Assembly: GCA_031763025.1 (NCBI GenBank)
Contig: JASSKH010000043.1
Span: forward strand, 1,198,501-1,262,500
From: Macrocystis pyrifera
Lineage: Eukaryota; Sar; Phaeophyceae; Laminariales; Laminariaceae
Direction of reading: 5' to 3'
DNA: 64,000 nt
Position 1 is the first letter of the stretch, and each line of letters opens with the position of its first letter. Position numbers and translations under genes: made by a program. The notes under the pieces were generated by a model. That model saw only the letters and a list, made by a program, of their open reading frames with translations. It ran no database searches and was not told the DNA's origin. Of the stretch, positions 47,876 to 58,795 are shown one piece after another.

Positions 47876-48247
47876 ACACGAAACAGTATCACGCTCACGT
47901 CCATAGTGCTCGTCTTTTTCAAAGACTGGGCGGAGCAAGTCGGCCAGCTTCGCGAAACTCTCTTCAGGCATCCGAAAAGTCCTCCGGAAAGCTTTCCGGC
48001 GACGGAGGTCTTCCCTCAGCTCTGCCCACGAGAGCCGGTACGGCTCATGGATCGGCGATCGTCTCTTGGGAACATGTGGTGTAGCTCCTGCTGTCATGAA
48101 CATGCCCAGCACGACGAGAGCAACAGCGATCGCCTTCAGCATGTTTCTGCGCCTCGCTTCTGGAAAATTGTAGGGGTTGAATCGTTGTCTCGCACGACTC
48201 AATGACGAGTCCTCAGGAGACCCGGACCGCTTCCTTCCACCTTCCAT
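47876..48247 (-). CDS. Harbinger-type transposase, 5' exon (partial)
   Basis: Minus-strand exon of about 124 codons starting at an ATG 260 bp inside the right TIR and ending near a GTGTG/GTATG donor. It reads MEGGRKRSGSPEDSS, a hydrophobic helix (MLKAIAVALVVLGMFMTAG), then YRLSWAELREDLRRRKAF and FRRTFRMPEESFAKLADLLR, the N-terminal block typical of PIF/Harbinger (HARBI1/ALP1-like) nucleases, which cut and paste the element. The DDE catalytic part should be encoded further down the minus strand, but I could not identify it, so the gene may be broken. The frame is also open upstream to 48388, over sub-terminal repeat sequence; the internal ATG is the likelier start. Confidence 0.7.
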
Positions 48248-48939
48248 AATATGTGACCTCCCTGGCCACCGTCTCAAGCTACCCGCTTGTCCCAGCGTCG
48301 AGCGACGGCGCGGGTTGGAACACTGCCTCGAATATCGTGAAAATCGTGAAAGGTGTGATTGGTTTTCCAAAATTTGGAACGGGAACACTTAGTGATTTTT
48401 CAGGGGCTGAAGAATTTCCAAAATTACGACAGAACGCCTCCGTATATTTATACATATTTCCAATATTTGGAAAATTTGAAAAAAAAGACATCGATTAGAA
48501 CGGCCCTTAGTCACTTTTTTTTTTCACTTTTTTTGTACCAGTAATAATACTACAACAGTACTATTAATATTAATAACAATACATTCGTCCACTTGAACGT
48601 GTACGAAGTATGATATTTTCTTATTGATTTTTAAATTTTTAAATACGTCAGCTGTGAGTTCGACTGATTAAATATAAATATATTAAGCTGTGTGTGTTTA
48701 TTTTCCACTTTTGGCTTTTTTTGTACCGACCAGTACATTCATCCACCTTGCTTTTCTCAACGTATAATATGATGTTGTAGTTACTTGTGCGTTTTTTTCC
48801 AAGGAAAAGAGTTTAGGCGCGCTCACGTGTGGCGTGCGTTCACACCTCAACATTTCACAGCTACTCCCAATAGTTGGGAGTAAAGCAAAGTATGTTCGAG
48901 AGAATACTGCTCCTATTATCGTAGGTATAATACTTCGTA

Positions 48940-49720
48940 CACCACTCGCAGTATTTCGGGGGTTTTGTACTCGAGATACTACGAGTACTCGCAGTATTTT
49001 GAGGTTGTCTGTCAATATGCTACTTCGTATACTTTCGGGCTCGCACTATTAAGAATATAAAATAATAATGCGGGGTTCGCTATTGCTGCTAGCGTGGATA
49101 CCCCCAGTCGTGCTTCAAGTGTCTCGGGGTTTTCTGTACCGCGGGTATTACTACAAGTATTCTAGTCTACACAGTAGTAGCAGTATTTCGTCCGTTGGTA
49201 GTGTTCGTACTGCTGCTTCTGCAAAAGACTCAGAGTATTCGCAGTTATGAAATACCCTCAATATGTCCAGTATATACTTCGAGTGAGTATCATGTATACT
49301 TCAACCGTCTGTGCACCGCGTCGACAATTAATTCTCAGGCCCAGCGTTCGGCACCCAACACACCTAGATAGTCCCACACGAGTGGGAGTTGGAGCAAACC
49401 ACTTTCGCCGGAGACAACTTGAGTACGTAAAGCAGTTTGGCAGTATTTTGGGATACGCTTTTGCAAGGAGTATATATGCATGTACTGCGAATACTATCAG
49501 TATCTCGAGGTTCTGTGCTGCGCATATTGCCTTTTTGCTTCAAGTATCTCGTGTTTCGATACTACTGCGGGTACATATTTTCTTCCTGTATTCTCGGGTT
49601 CGGTACTGCTCACACTCTCATTACTCTCAGTATTTGGGCCTTCTCAGTGCTGGCAATATTTTTGCCGCCAGTACTTCAATACTCTCAGAGTGCTCGGACT
49701 ACGATTTGTTCTCGCCGAGC
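48940..49720. repeat. Degenerate AGTAT/ATACT-rich repeat tract
   Basis: Loose reiteration of a unit resembling cttcaagtatctcgggttt, then ctgtactgcgggtat, visible at 48956, 49103, 49484, 49538 and 49610. Units are too diverged to count exactly. Open frames through it (49247-49732) are probably by-products. Confidence 0.5.
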
Positions 49721-50186
49721 ATTTATCTGTGAAACCTTGATGTTACCCTGAGCACCAAGAAACATTTATTTTGGGGAACATATATATACATTGTACCAGT
49801 ATGTATGTGCTGTATACCTTACTCAACCGGTCACAACGTATTATGGCGCAACCTCGACTTCGCGCAACTTTTTTGTATGAATTAATCGCCGCGAGTCGGC
49901 TAGATCAATTTATTATCCACTTATCGCTACCCTATTTTATATTATTGTGGTAATGGTCCCACATTAATTCCGCGAACATCAGTATGTAATAGTCTGTCCT
50001 CAAAAATACGTAGTGTGTGTCTTCACGTTAAAATGATGGGTGGATGCAGGAACTACTTCTACACAACAAGTTTGCAGGGTTGCATACGAATATTATTTCG
50101 CTCTTGCGCCACACTCCCCTATTCATACGGCACCTCCCGGAGGGGAACATATATATGCTTGTGGAGAATTTCACCTACTATAGTGA

Positions 50187-50277
50187 GAGAACGCCTACGC
50201 ACCTCAATGATATGTATCTCCGATTGGTTTCAAACTTTGGAATTTATGGAAAACAAGTTCGCGGATAAGAATGAGCC
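50187..50277. repeat. Harbinger-like right terminal sequence
   Basis: Resembles the right sub-terminal region of the 41363-48506 element (gaacgcctacg, a tccgattgg block, ttcaaactttggaatttatg) and ends gataagaatgagcc followed by TTA. It may be the right end of a larger nested element or a solo remnant. Confidence 0.5.
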
Positions 50278-51227
50278 TTACTTAATAGTGTATCAATCAG
50301 CTTTTTTGGTGTATACAACGAGCCTGACCGTGTGACGGGAACCGAGCATTGTTTTCAAATGTAAAATTCGGTAAAAGTGGAATACTACAGCAGTACGGAC
50401 GAGGCGTATTACGCAGCGTGCAAAGTTGAGTATCAACTATTTAATCAGTCCAACTCACAGCTGACGTATTTCAAAATTTAAATATAAAAAAAATGATAAA
50501 ACGGAGAATAGACAGAGCCGGCTTGCGCTTTCGGTTCACAACTCTGGCCGCACTACTACTGCTGCTGCTGCTGTATTGCGGGACCCACGCACACTCTATT
50601 TTCTGCCACCGTGCAGCGCAGTGTCAGGTCGTTTTGTTGTCTTATCAACTTGACAAGAACATTGAAAAACAGCTATTATTATGGGTATCTATGCCTCACG
50701 AGGAGATACGAAGTATACCCGTAGCGGTGGTCACATATATGACAAGCTTGAGAAAAAGGCGGACTGGGTAGGATAGGGTGGTGAAAGAGAAACACTAAAA
50801 AAACTCGTACAAAAAAAACTCCTATATATTATGTATACTACAGCTAGCTGTGTGGTACGACTATTAATATATCATTTTCGCGCTGCGGCGGTTTCTTACG
50901 GTCCGGTGCGGCTTTACCGAACCCCGTGCGGTATCATAACTAAACGCGCGCTCCTTCGCTCGGTGTCGTAAAACAAATCTCGGATGGCAAGAATAATATT
51001 ACTCAATATGTGGAATACAACATAGGAGCGGTATGTCGAGAGGCAAAGTTCCTGTCTGTCAAGGGGTAAAAAATTCTGTCTCCTGATGGTTTTGTCGTAA
51101 ACCCGGAAAAAAAAAAGCTGGAATCACCGCACAAATTCGTACGTGAAAGTGAGTACAGCAGTAGCGTAGGTATGTATGCTTTAATGCGTACGTACGTTCG
51201 TATATGTTTTTGTTGTCGTTCTCGCAT

Positions 51228-51360
51228 TATTACGGGGGGTCATACAGCAGTAAAAGTAGTAAATGGGACCAAATATTTCTTGTAAAAAAAAGAAATATAT
51301 TGGGTTTTATGTATAATACCATAGATAAATAGGTCCTATTAACTATGGTCCCGCGTAATA
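51228..51360. mobile_element. Family A MITE with 14-24 bp internal insertion
   Basis: 133 bp. The ends are normal (TATTACGGGGGGTCAT and the complement of TATTACGCGGGACCATAGTT), but the left arm is interrupted by a segment containing TACAGCAGTA (51243-51252), absent from other copies. Confidence 0.85.
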
Positions 51361-52750
51361 GTTAAACTCATCGCCACAACACAGCAGTGCAACGGATTCT
51401 ATGGTCGCTGGACAGGCTCCCCAACTCTGGACTTCCAGGAGTGGAAGAATTCCTCGGTAGAGAAAAAAAAAACAAGCAAACAATACTTCACATGATAACC
51501 CTATTATTGTTAAGTGAATCGACACCTCAGACAAGAAGAATAAAGTAAGGTCCTCGCTCGTACGTAAGAAATCACCAGACTCATGAGGAACCCACAAACT
51601 CTAATTTAACGCGAATTTCCGAACCGTATTGTACTGGCGTAAGCACCAATCGGGATCGATCGTATTTGTACTACTTGGGAAGCGTATATATTATTGAGAA
51701 CCAGGGTTTTCCCACCGAGGCACGAGCCTTTTGCTCTCAGTCTCTCATCATGCCCCAAAGGAGTAAAACTGATCTTTAATATTTTAAGCATTTAACACAT
51801 ACCTGTAAATACCAACAAGTGCTTGCTCAATAGACATACCTAACTCGGGAATAAAGTGCCCCGACCTCAAACATAGCAAAGAACGCGACATGGTGACACC
51901 AGCCAATGACACGTACCAGGTAGGCCATTGCACATGCAGCAGTATGTTTTTTTTTTTTTGTCTTTTTTGTATATATCTTCCGGCGGATTAGCGCAATCAA
52001 TGCTCTTTCAATTAAGCTCACCATATATATTTCTACCGTCAAAGCCAGTGATATGGGTCATTTCAAACCGTCACTCCAGTTGCAACGGCCAAACTGGCTG
52101 CTGCTTCCACGGGCCCGTGAGCACGTTGACAAGCGGGACAGGTGGTGTGCAGATAGCCATACCGTACTCCGTACAGGATTCGTGTAACTCTCGCCACGAA
52201 GCAAAAAAATCTCAATAAAATTTTATCGGCGTCTCCCGGCCAGTGAGCCTTATTTATGTCGTTAGGTCGCGTTATTCAAAGATTTTCCGTACAGGACCCC
52301 TAGAGGCAAAACGAACACTAGGAAACGCAGGCTGAGATCTATGTAAGACATCGCAGTTGTTCACAGTCGGGCAAATGTATCATGTATTCTGGTTGGTTGG
52401 TTGGCTGGTGTGATTTTTGTACCTGCAAAATGCCCAAGGGGCGTATGCGGTAGGTTTAGTGCTTTATCAAATGGGTTACACAAATAATGCTTGGACGACT
52501 TCCCAGGGTCACGGGGAACAGGGATCTCTTCTTGTGTTCTCGCCCCCAATGAGCGGCGGCACAGCCGGTGCACAAATTGTCGCCATACGCTATTATTAGC
52601 GGTACATACAAGTCTTGGTGGCTCGTGTCAGAGGGTGAACGAATGGCTGGGGAGACCCGGGGAGAGTTTGGGCAAAAAGGAATATATGGTGACAATAGAT
52701 GCGATCGGCTGGCCGACCAGGAAAAGGCCGCCGTCGGGGTAGTACATTAG
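51361..52750. other. Mostly unassigned
   Basis: Two + blocks, 52060-52190 and 52500-52600, encode similar short strings (TSGTGGVQIAIPYS and SGGTAGAQIVAIRYY), suggesting a diverged duplication. Neither could be placed in a gene. Confidence 0.25.
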
Positions 52751-52796
52751 ACTGCCGAAGAATGGCAGAATCTCAAGGCTACAGCGGAACACGACA

Positions 52797-52833
<37 letters not shown>

Positions 52834-53272
52834 AGGAGCAACGTTACCACCATCATCATCATCACCACCAGCGGTAGCAACAGCAGCAGCAGCCGCAGCA
52901 GGAGCACTATTCCCAATCCCAAGGACAACAACGACAGCAACAACTACACCCGGATCTGTACTAGTAATACCACCAGCAACAGTAGTGTTACGACCAGCGA
53001 GATTATCACCAGCAACAGCAGCAACAACATCCCACCCACAGCGAGACACGGCCGACGTTAGATACGCACAACAAGCAGAAGTTGGAGCAGGTGGGAGAGG
53101 AGCATCAGCTCAGGAGAGCAACGCCCCGCCATCAAGCGCAACTTCCTGGATTGCGGTTCCGCCGAGCGAAAAATCCACAGTTTGGTCATGTACAGCACAG
53201 CCAGGGCAGGTGGTCAATATGCTCAACGATAGGAAACAGGAGGAGCAGGTGGTGAACGTGGAAGATAAGTAG
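52751..53272 (+). CDS. PolyQ/Ala-rich protein, 3' exon
   Basis: An open + frame of 173 codons after an ATTAG acceptor, ending TAG. Order: TAEEWQNLKATAEHDN, a run of about 12 Gln encoded by CAG, Pro/Ser, a six-Ala block, a Thr/Pro-rich stretch, then a more complex tail (RDTADVRYAQQAEVGAGG, SWIAVPPSEKSTVWSC, ending KQEEQVVNVEDK). Upstream exons were not found. Long Gln/Ala runs are common in nuclear regulatory proteins of large-genome stramenopiles, but no domain is recognised. The other two frames through the CAG tract are shorter or broken. Confidence 0.5.
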
Positions 53273-55480
53273 GTGAATGCAGGAATGATTTTTTCAGCAC
53301 CTGGCGTATTTCTGGTTGTGATTGAATGGTATACGAGCAATTCCAGTAATTTTTTGTTTCACCACGTACCCTGGTAGCCACTACTACCCAGGGGTAGACT
53401 CTACTGCATCGATCGTTCCACGTCGAAGAAGTTTGTTTTGTCTGGCAAGCCGGATGATGAGATTGGATGTTTGATTGGGCGTATGTAGTATTGATAGGTT
53501 TTCAACAGATGATCGTTTGAATGTCGCGGACAGAGGTCCGCAGTTTGCAGTTTAGTGTTTGGTAGATTGTTGAGGGTAACTACCGGTCTTTCGACCTGAG
53601 TTAAAGCAGTATACCGTACCATACAGTGCTGGATATCGAAACCAAAATGGTTTCGGTACGGTAAGGCAACAGTATTCTCGATAGCCATTACGCTAGCGAT
53701 AACGATGATTATCGCTTTCGTCCCCAAAACCCAAACTGTCGCAAATGATGATATTGAAAACGGAGGTGGAAACCTGCGTACTAAGACCGTGAAACCTACA
53801 CGCATGCGTATTTCACTTACTCTTTGTTGTCCCGTGATCCACACGAGGCTCTGGACGATTCGCGAAAAGAAAATCGACGTCTTGACCACGAGTTGCATAG
53901 ATTCTGCCGCTCTGCGGCGTACACCGTGATGATTGGTGTCACGATATAATATAATTTACCTTGGGTATGTGTGTCCATCCCTAATGTTTGCATTCCACAC
54001 ATACAGACACCAAGTTTAACGAGGTCGTATCCGAACGATCGAAAGATGTTTTTTAGCAGCGATTTTGAGTCATTTTCTGGCTAGCTCGCAATGAAGACCA
54101 CCAATGCAGTATGGTTGCGCTGTTTCCTGGTCGCGTCTCACCTTGCTCACCTCTCTTGGCTCTGCCGGGAAACAGTCTCGGGCGCGCTCGCGTCGTGTCC
54201 TGGAGCGCGTCTTGTTTTGATATTTCTTCCAAAAATAGATTCTCCGAGGGCCACCTGTCTGCTCGTACTACTGTATTTATCTCGTATATATAGATATACA
54301 CATCAGCCTAGTTGAAAATGTACGGGATAGGGTAGATCAATAGTACAGCTGTCGCGTTCGTCCCTTGTGCTTCTCCTTGGGTCGCAGGTTCAAATCCGGC
54401 AAACAATGGCCTTGTGCGTTCGTTTGATTTGGGTGCCACCTTTTACAGGGCTAACAGCGGGTAATATATCTCACGAAATATAGGTAAGATATGCTCCTAC
54501 TCCTGCTCCAGACACGATGCTATTGTGATACGCCTCGGCACTGCCTCTTTGTTTGTTCCACCGGGTACCTGTAACACATTGACTATTGTTGTATTCGTCA
54601 TCTGATGTGGCTCTTTGCGCGTTCCAATCCCACCATCTACATAAAAAGGGCATCCAGAGTACGATGACTTCATAAAAGTATCCCGTATATCAATCAGAGC
54701 TGAACAGGTGACGAAACTCGACAAGCAAAAAACTAGACCCTCGTACGTAAACATATTCTGCAATAACTAACTGCCCCCTTTGTCCTGATTCCCCTGTGAT
54801 TCCCGCCACCCTCCTGCACCTATTACTCAGCTGCTGGACGAGCTAAGTACCCTCTCTTTAGGTTATGACAAATAACCCGTCGAACGACAACCCGCCGTTA
54901 CAACAAATGGCCGGGTTTTGACTGGTGTGCATGTATCAACCCGCAGAAAGTTGTGCGGTATAGCTGCCCAAATACTGCTTATATGGCTGTGCCGATTAAT
55001 AGGAGGGACTCCTAACCGCCCTGCTTCCTCTGTGACGGTATTTCCTCTCCACCCCACACCGAGTACCTTGTGACACATACATAGTACGATTATGCACCTA
55101 TCCACTCGTCATGTTATTCAAAGTAATATTTCATTGGAATACAAAAGAAACAAAAATGGAAAATAAGAAACAGGAAAGCTAGCCTAGGATGTCTTTCTTC
55201 TTTCACGGGTACGTTATGCACTTATTTCAGTATTTTGACGAATCCCGACGTTCACATTTTCTTCGAATCTCCACCTGTTATTTTTCGTAATCCCCGTTTT
55301 AACAATGGGCACCAGCACTCGCCGTGCCGTATTCCCACTATCAATAACACTGTACGTATTTGTGAATATAATCAAACCCTTGGAAATAGACAACTGTCCA
55401 ATTGTCTAATGAAAGCTTCCCTTTGCAGTTGACTGTGTAGACCCTTAATTCCAGCTTGTTAAAACGCATCGAACCGTATT
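53273..55480. other. Unassigned; two weak coding candidates
   Basis: A minus-strand frame of 165 codons (53401-53898) has mixed hydrophobic/charged composition and no match. A + frame from ATG 54091 starts with a signal-peptide-like segment (MKTTNAVWLRCFLVASHLA) but has no recognisable mature domain. Both are recorded only as open frames. Confidence 0.2.
54334..54405 (+). ncRNA. tRNA-like remnant (A- and B-box)
   Basis: gggtagatcaatagtaca resembles a tRNA D-arm/A-box. 41 bp later, GCAGG-TTCAAAT-CCGGC is a near-perfect T-arm/B-box. No acceptor stem closes it, so it is likely a tRNA-derived SINE fragment or pseudo-tRNA. Confidence 0.35.
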
Positions 55481-55483
55481 ATC

Positions 55484-57010
55484 CGGACAATTTACATTAT
55501 TAGATTACCCCTATCCGACCCTATTGACACAACAATTTCATTTTATAGGCAGTCTCCGTAACGAGTGACTCGGACAAATAATAATTATTGGAACTTATCC
55601 AAAACTGGTTGTCCGACCAATCTACCAATCTCGAACCAATATTAAAGCCCAGCCACGGTGCGCACTACAACAGCAGCAGCAGTACAACGGCAGTGTTCGT
55701 ATAGTATGTGTGTGCAGTGTTCACTAGGTCGAGCATCCGAGTGATCGTGGCCTCGTGTCTTTTTTTTCGGTGCTATAGGCTGGGAAACCTACCCGGTCCT
55801 GGCGAGCTGTCAACAATAATCAACCCTTCACGACCCAGGCGCCTCTGCTGAATTGTCTCTGGGTTGAAAATCTCACTAATTTTGAAATCGCCCGTTTTTA
55901 TTATCAACCTCAGAAGGAGGAACGTATCCTACAGCAGCAGCAGCAATACACGTATGTCGAGCTGTCGAGCGTCATACATGTTTCATCTGAGCCCTTTGAC
56001 GTACACCACACCTAGTGTTGGATATCTTACCGAAACTTTCGATACAATGTACTCAGGTTCGGAAACGTACCAGGTCAAGGTGCTGTGTTTTTTGTTACAC
56101 GGCTGACAGCACAACAACGTGGCTGCTACTGTTGTAGTGCTGTCTTGTTGTGCAAGGGTGGCGATGAATACAAGAGTAAGAGTTGGCTCAGACGCTTGGG
56201 TCCCACGCTCAGTGCAGCGCATTGGCCAACAAAAACTAAGTATAGGCAATAATCGGGGAGATGCAGCTAGTATATATTTTCCGGATTCGGGGAACCCATC
56301 CAAAACTAGTTGTCTGACCAATCTACCAATCTCGGACCAATATTAAATCACAGACAGTCTCCTAAATAAACTTTTCTGGCAATTATAATGAATGTGCAGT
56401 ATGCAAAATAGCATTGCGGACAATTTCGGCAAATACAAAATCATCAAATCACTTCTTCAGACAAAACAAATGGTGGCCATTCTCCTAAGTCAATTGCCCG
56501 TCCGTTTCAAAAGATCAGTGCATATGGGTCTTCGCAATCGATTGTTTAGACAATACAAAATCATTAACGCTCGAACCCTCTTGCTCACGCAATCATAGTT
56601 TATGGGAGAAAATAGACATAAAAGGCAGATATACCTGGCGCGTCGGCTTCCTTTTCCACGGAGATTCCTTCTTTCAGGAATGTTTTGAGTGAGTAACGTT
56701 CAAGCTCATCATGCTGCACATTGTCGGATGACAAGCATAACGATAACTCACAGACAGATGGCTTTCGAAATCGATAGGCTGGACAATTCCAATTCATAGA
56801 CAATCGTCTATATCAACTGTGCCTAGCCGGTTTCATTTACGTAGTGCGGACAATTTTCAATTCATGGGCATTCGAAAAGATCAATTGTTGTGTGGACAAT
56901 TCCGATTAATAGACTCACCCAAACCAACTGTCGAGACAAATCTCATAACAGACAGCGTCCGGAAAAAAATTGCGGACACCATTGACCATTGCAATAGGAA
57001 TTTCCCAAGG
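55484..57010. repeat. Degenerate repeats with GGACAATT core
   Basis: The octamer ggacaatt recurs at about 55491, 56415, 56782, 56851 and 56892, usually followed by ca-rich text and a partial aactgtc..gacaaatct block. A 50-bp direct repeat (tccaaaactggttgtccgac, then caatctaccaatctc) at 55598 returns at 56299. A 185-codon frame starting at 56819 runs through these repeats and is probably not a gene. Confidence 0.5.
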
Positions 57011-58740
57011 TGTGATTATAATGAGGCGCGCGAAGCTCGCAGCGCGAGCCTGTTATTTCTTGGTTTTCCTAGGGATAAAAAGCCTCTTGATAATGGCTCC
57101 GAAACGAGGGTAGGGTGGCTTTCTTTGAGTTTCTCCGTGTGTGTGATTCAACATTTTTCTGGGCCACGTTTGACTACCGCGCTCAACGCACACACGGCAC
57201 CAATTTCAGTCCCGGCGGGGTCTGTGCACGCACACACACAAACGAAACCTTCTCGTGTTGGTGCGGTGGTAAGTCGTTCACATTTGGTTGAGCTAGGTGC
57301 GTCAACGTGTGTAGGCACATGTTTGTACTGGGCCATGTTGAATGAAATCAGAACCAACAACAGTAAAATATTATAACGTTTTTTGGTTTTGGTTATAAAG
57401 GTCAGCCGCAACCAAGAAAGCTGTCATTGTTGTTGAGCGGGGGCATAGCCAGTGAGCTGTTCTAGCGGCGTCTTGTTTGGCCCAGTCCATTGGGATGATA
57501 GAAAACGACAAATTGCCAAGAAGGCTGATGTTTCGTCCGCTGTGTGTATCGGTTGTACCTAATTTGCCATGAACCGTGACATCCGCCAAATCCTATGAAG
57601 CGTGACCTACGTTTATCTAGGAACCGCATATGGGAGCCGGGCTTTCTTGCACGTGGGCGGTAGAGTTAAAAAAAAAATGAAACCTGAGCCGCGAGTTCAG
57701 CCGGTCGGATACGAGGTAGTCGATACGTCGATACTCATTCAGTGATTTTCGCAGGTTTTCTGATCGGAAGCACTGATGCTGGGAAGAGGCCAGTTATTCC
57801 GTCTCGTATTAGTTGCAACTGTTCGGAAGTACATATTTTCTGATTAGACAGGCATCGAAAACATCTCAAATTTTAAAGGGCCGTTTTGTATCTTCTTACA
57901 TAGTTGCAGCTGCCCCTCTGAATTTCATGTTAGTTTCGAACCTTTGAGCCTGGCTTTCTCAACAGGATATATCATATTCAGGACTCCCAAAGGTATTGTA
58001 GCAGCCAGCCTTCTCAATGCGTACTCACTCTGTAACTTGACCCTCGTGAGCCTTTGCTTATCGGGACGCGGTTTCTCTTGGATATTATTGAGTCGCGAAG
58101 TATAAGGACCTTGGGCTGGATCTGGACGAGCGGGCACCCGACGAATATATCAAGACACGCATGAGTCCGGTACTTATCGATGCGGCGTGTGCAAACGATC
58201 GGTTGGCCCATACCAATCGCCATGGGCGAGAAAAGAAAAGATGTCTAAATAAAAACTAAACCAAGGACGAATCCGCACTCTTTTCAACGCTTTCACAGTG
58301 CCTATACAAATACCCAAAACACACGGCGCGCAAAATGGCCAGTAGGTTTCGAGGCACATTGCAGCTCGGGGGCCGCCATCGTGACCGTCGGGGCGAACAG
58401 CGAGGGGAACTACATTTGGTCTAGCGCCTAGAACCATGCACTTACTCAGAGTACGAGACGACCCACAACTCATCCAGCTACTGCTGATATATATGTATTT
58501 CCTGGTAGGTCATGCTAGCCGTGAAAATTGTGCCTTGTACCAGGGTAATAGTCCGCCGTCGTTTCGAGGTGATTGGCGTGAAGCCCGGACCCAGTGGCGT
58601 GTATGTTTCCCCGCCTCACATGCCAGATACTCATCATTTTTTGTCACTCCTGCTGAACGCGCCAAACGATTCATATGGGACGATCAATCAAATCTCTACG
58701 CTGTCAAATATATTAAAGCGCCCTCGAGCAAAATTACAGC
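57011..58740. other. No recognised gene
   Basis: Only short frames without family signal. No copies of the repeat families seen elsewhere in the window. Confidence 0.45.
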
Positions 58741-58745
58741 ATCAT

Positions 58746-58795
58746 CCATTGCCACTGACTGATCCAACGACCATTGCCACTGACTGATCCAACGA
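58746..58795. repeat. Perfect 25-bp tandem duplication
   Basis: Two adjacent identical units beginning ccattgccactgactgatcc. The perfect identity suggests a recent slippage event. Confidence 0.95.

Larger units (their letters stand above)
41363..48506. mobile_element. PIF/Harbinger-type DNA transposon, 7.1 kb
   Basis: Perfect 16-bp terminal inverted repeats GGGCCGTTCTAATCGA are flanked by TTA on both sides (41360-41362 and 48507-48509), the target preference of PIF/Harbinger elements. The ends stay similar further in (shared caaattttccaaat). A Harbinger-like transposase 5' exon points inward from the right end. The element also holds a + gene (41.9-42.9 kb), further exon-like blocks at 42.9-45.2 kb, a 785-bp tandem duplication and an ORF at 46915. 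The DDE catalytic exons were not recognised, so autonomy is unproven. Confidence 0.7.
38027..50277. mobile_element. Possible outer Harbinger-like element (nested host)
   Basis: The left end GGGTCATTCTTATC (38027-38040) and right end complementary to GGCTCATTCTTATC (50264-50277) differ at one base. Both abut TTA on the outer side (38024-38026 and 50278-50280). They resemble the ends of the inner element at 41363-48506, and the right sub-terminal region (gaacgcctacg, then tccgattggtttcaaactttgg) parallels the inner right end. The region could be a 12-kb element with another nested inside, or two unrelated solo ends. Confidence 0.35.

Noticed and set aside
49247..49732. 161-codon + frame with Cys/Tyr-rich product
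   Set aside because: Runs through the AGTAT-type degenerate repeat; two other frames are equally open there.
56819..57376. 185-codon + frame
   Set aside because: Its first third runs through the GGACAATT degenerate repeats and no family pattern is seen.
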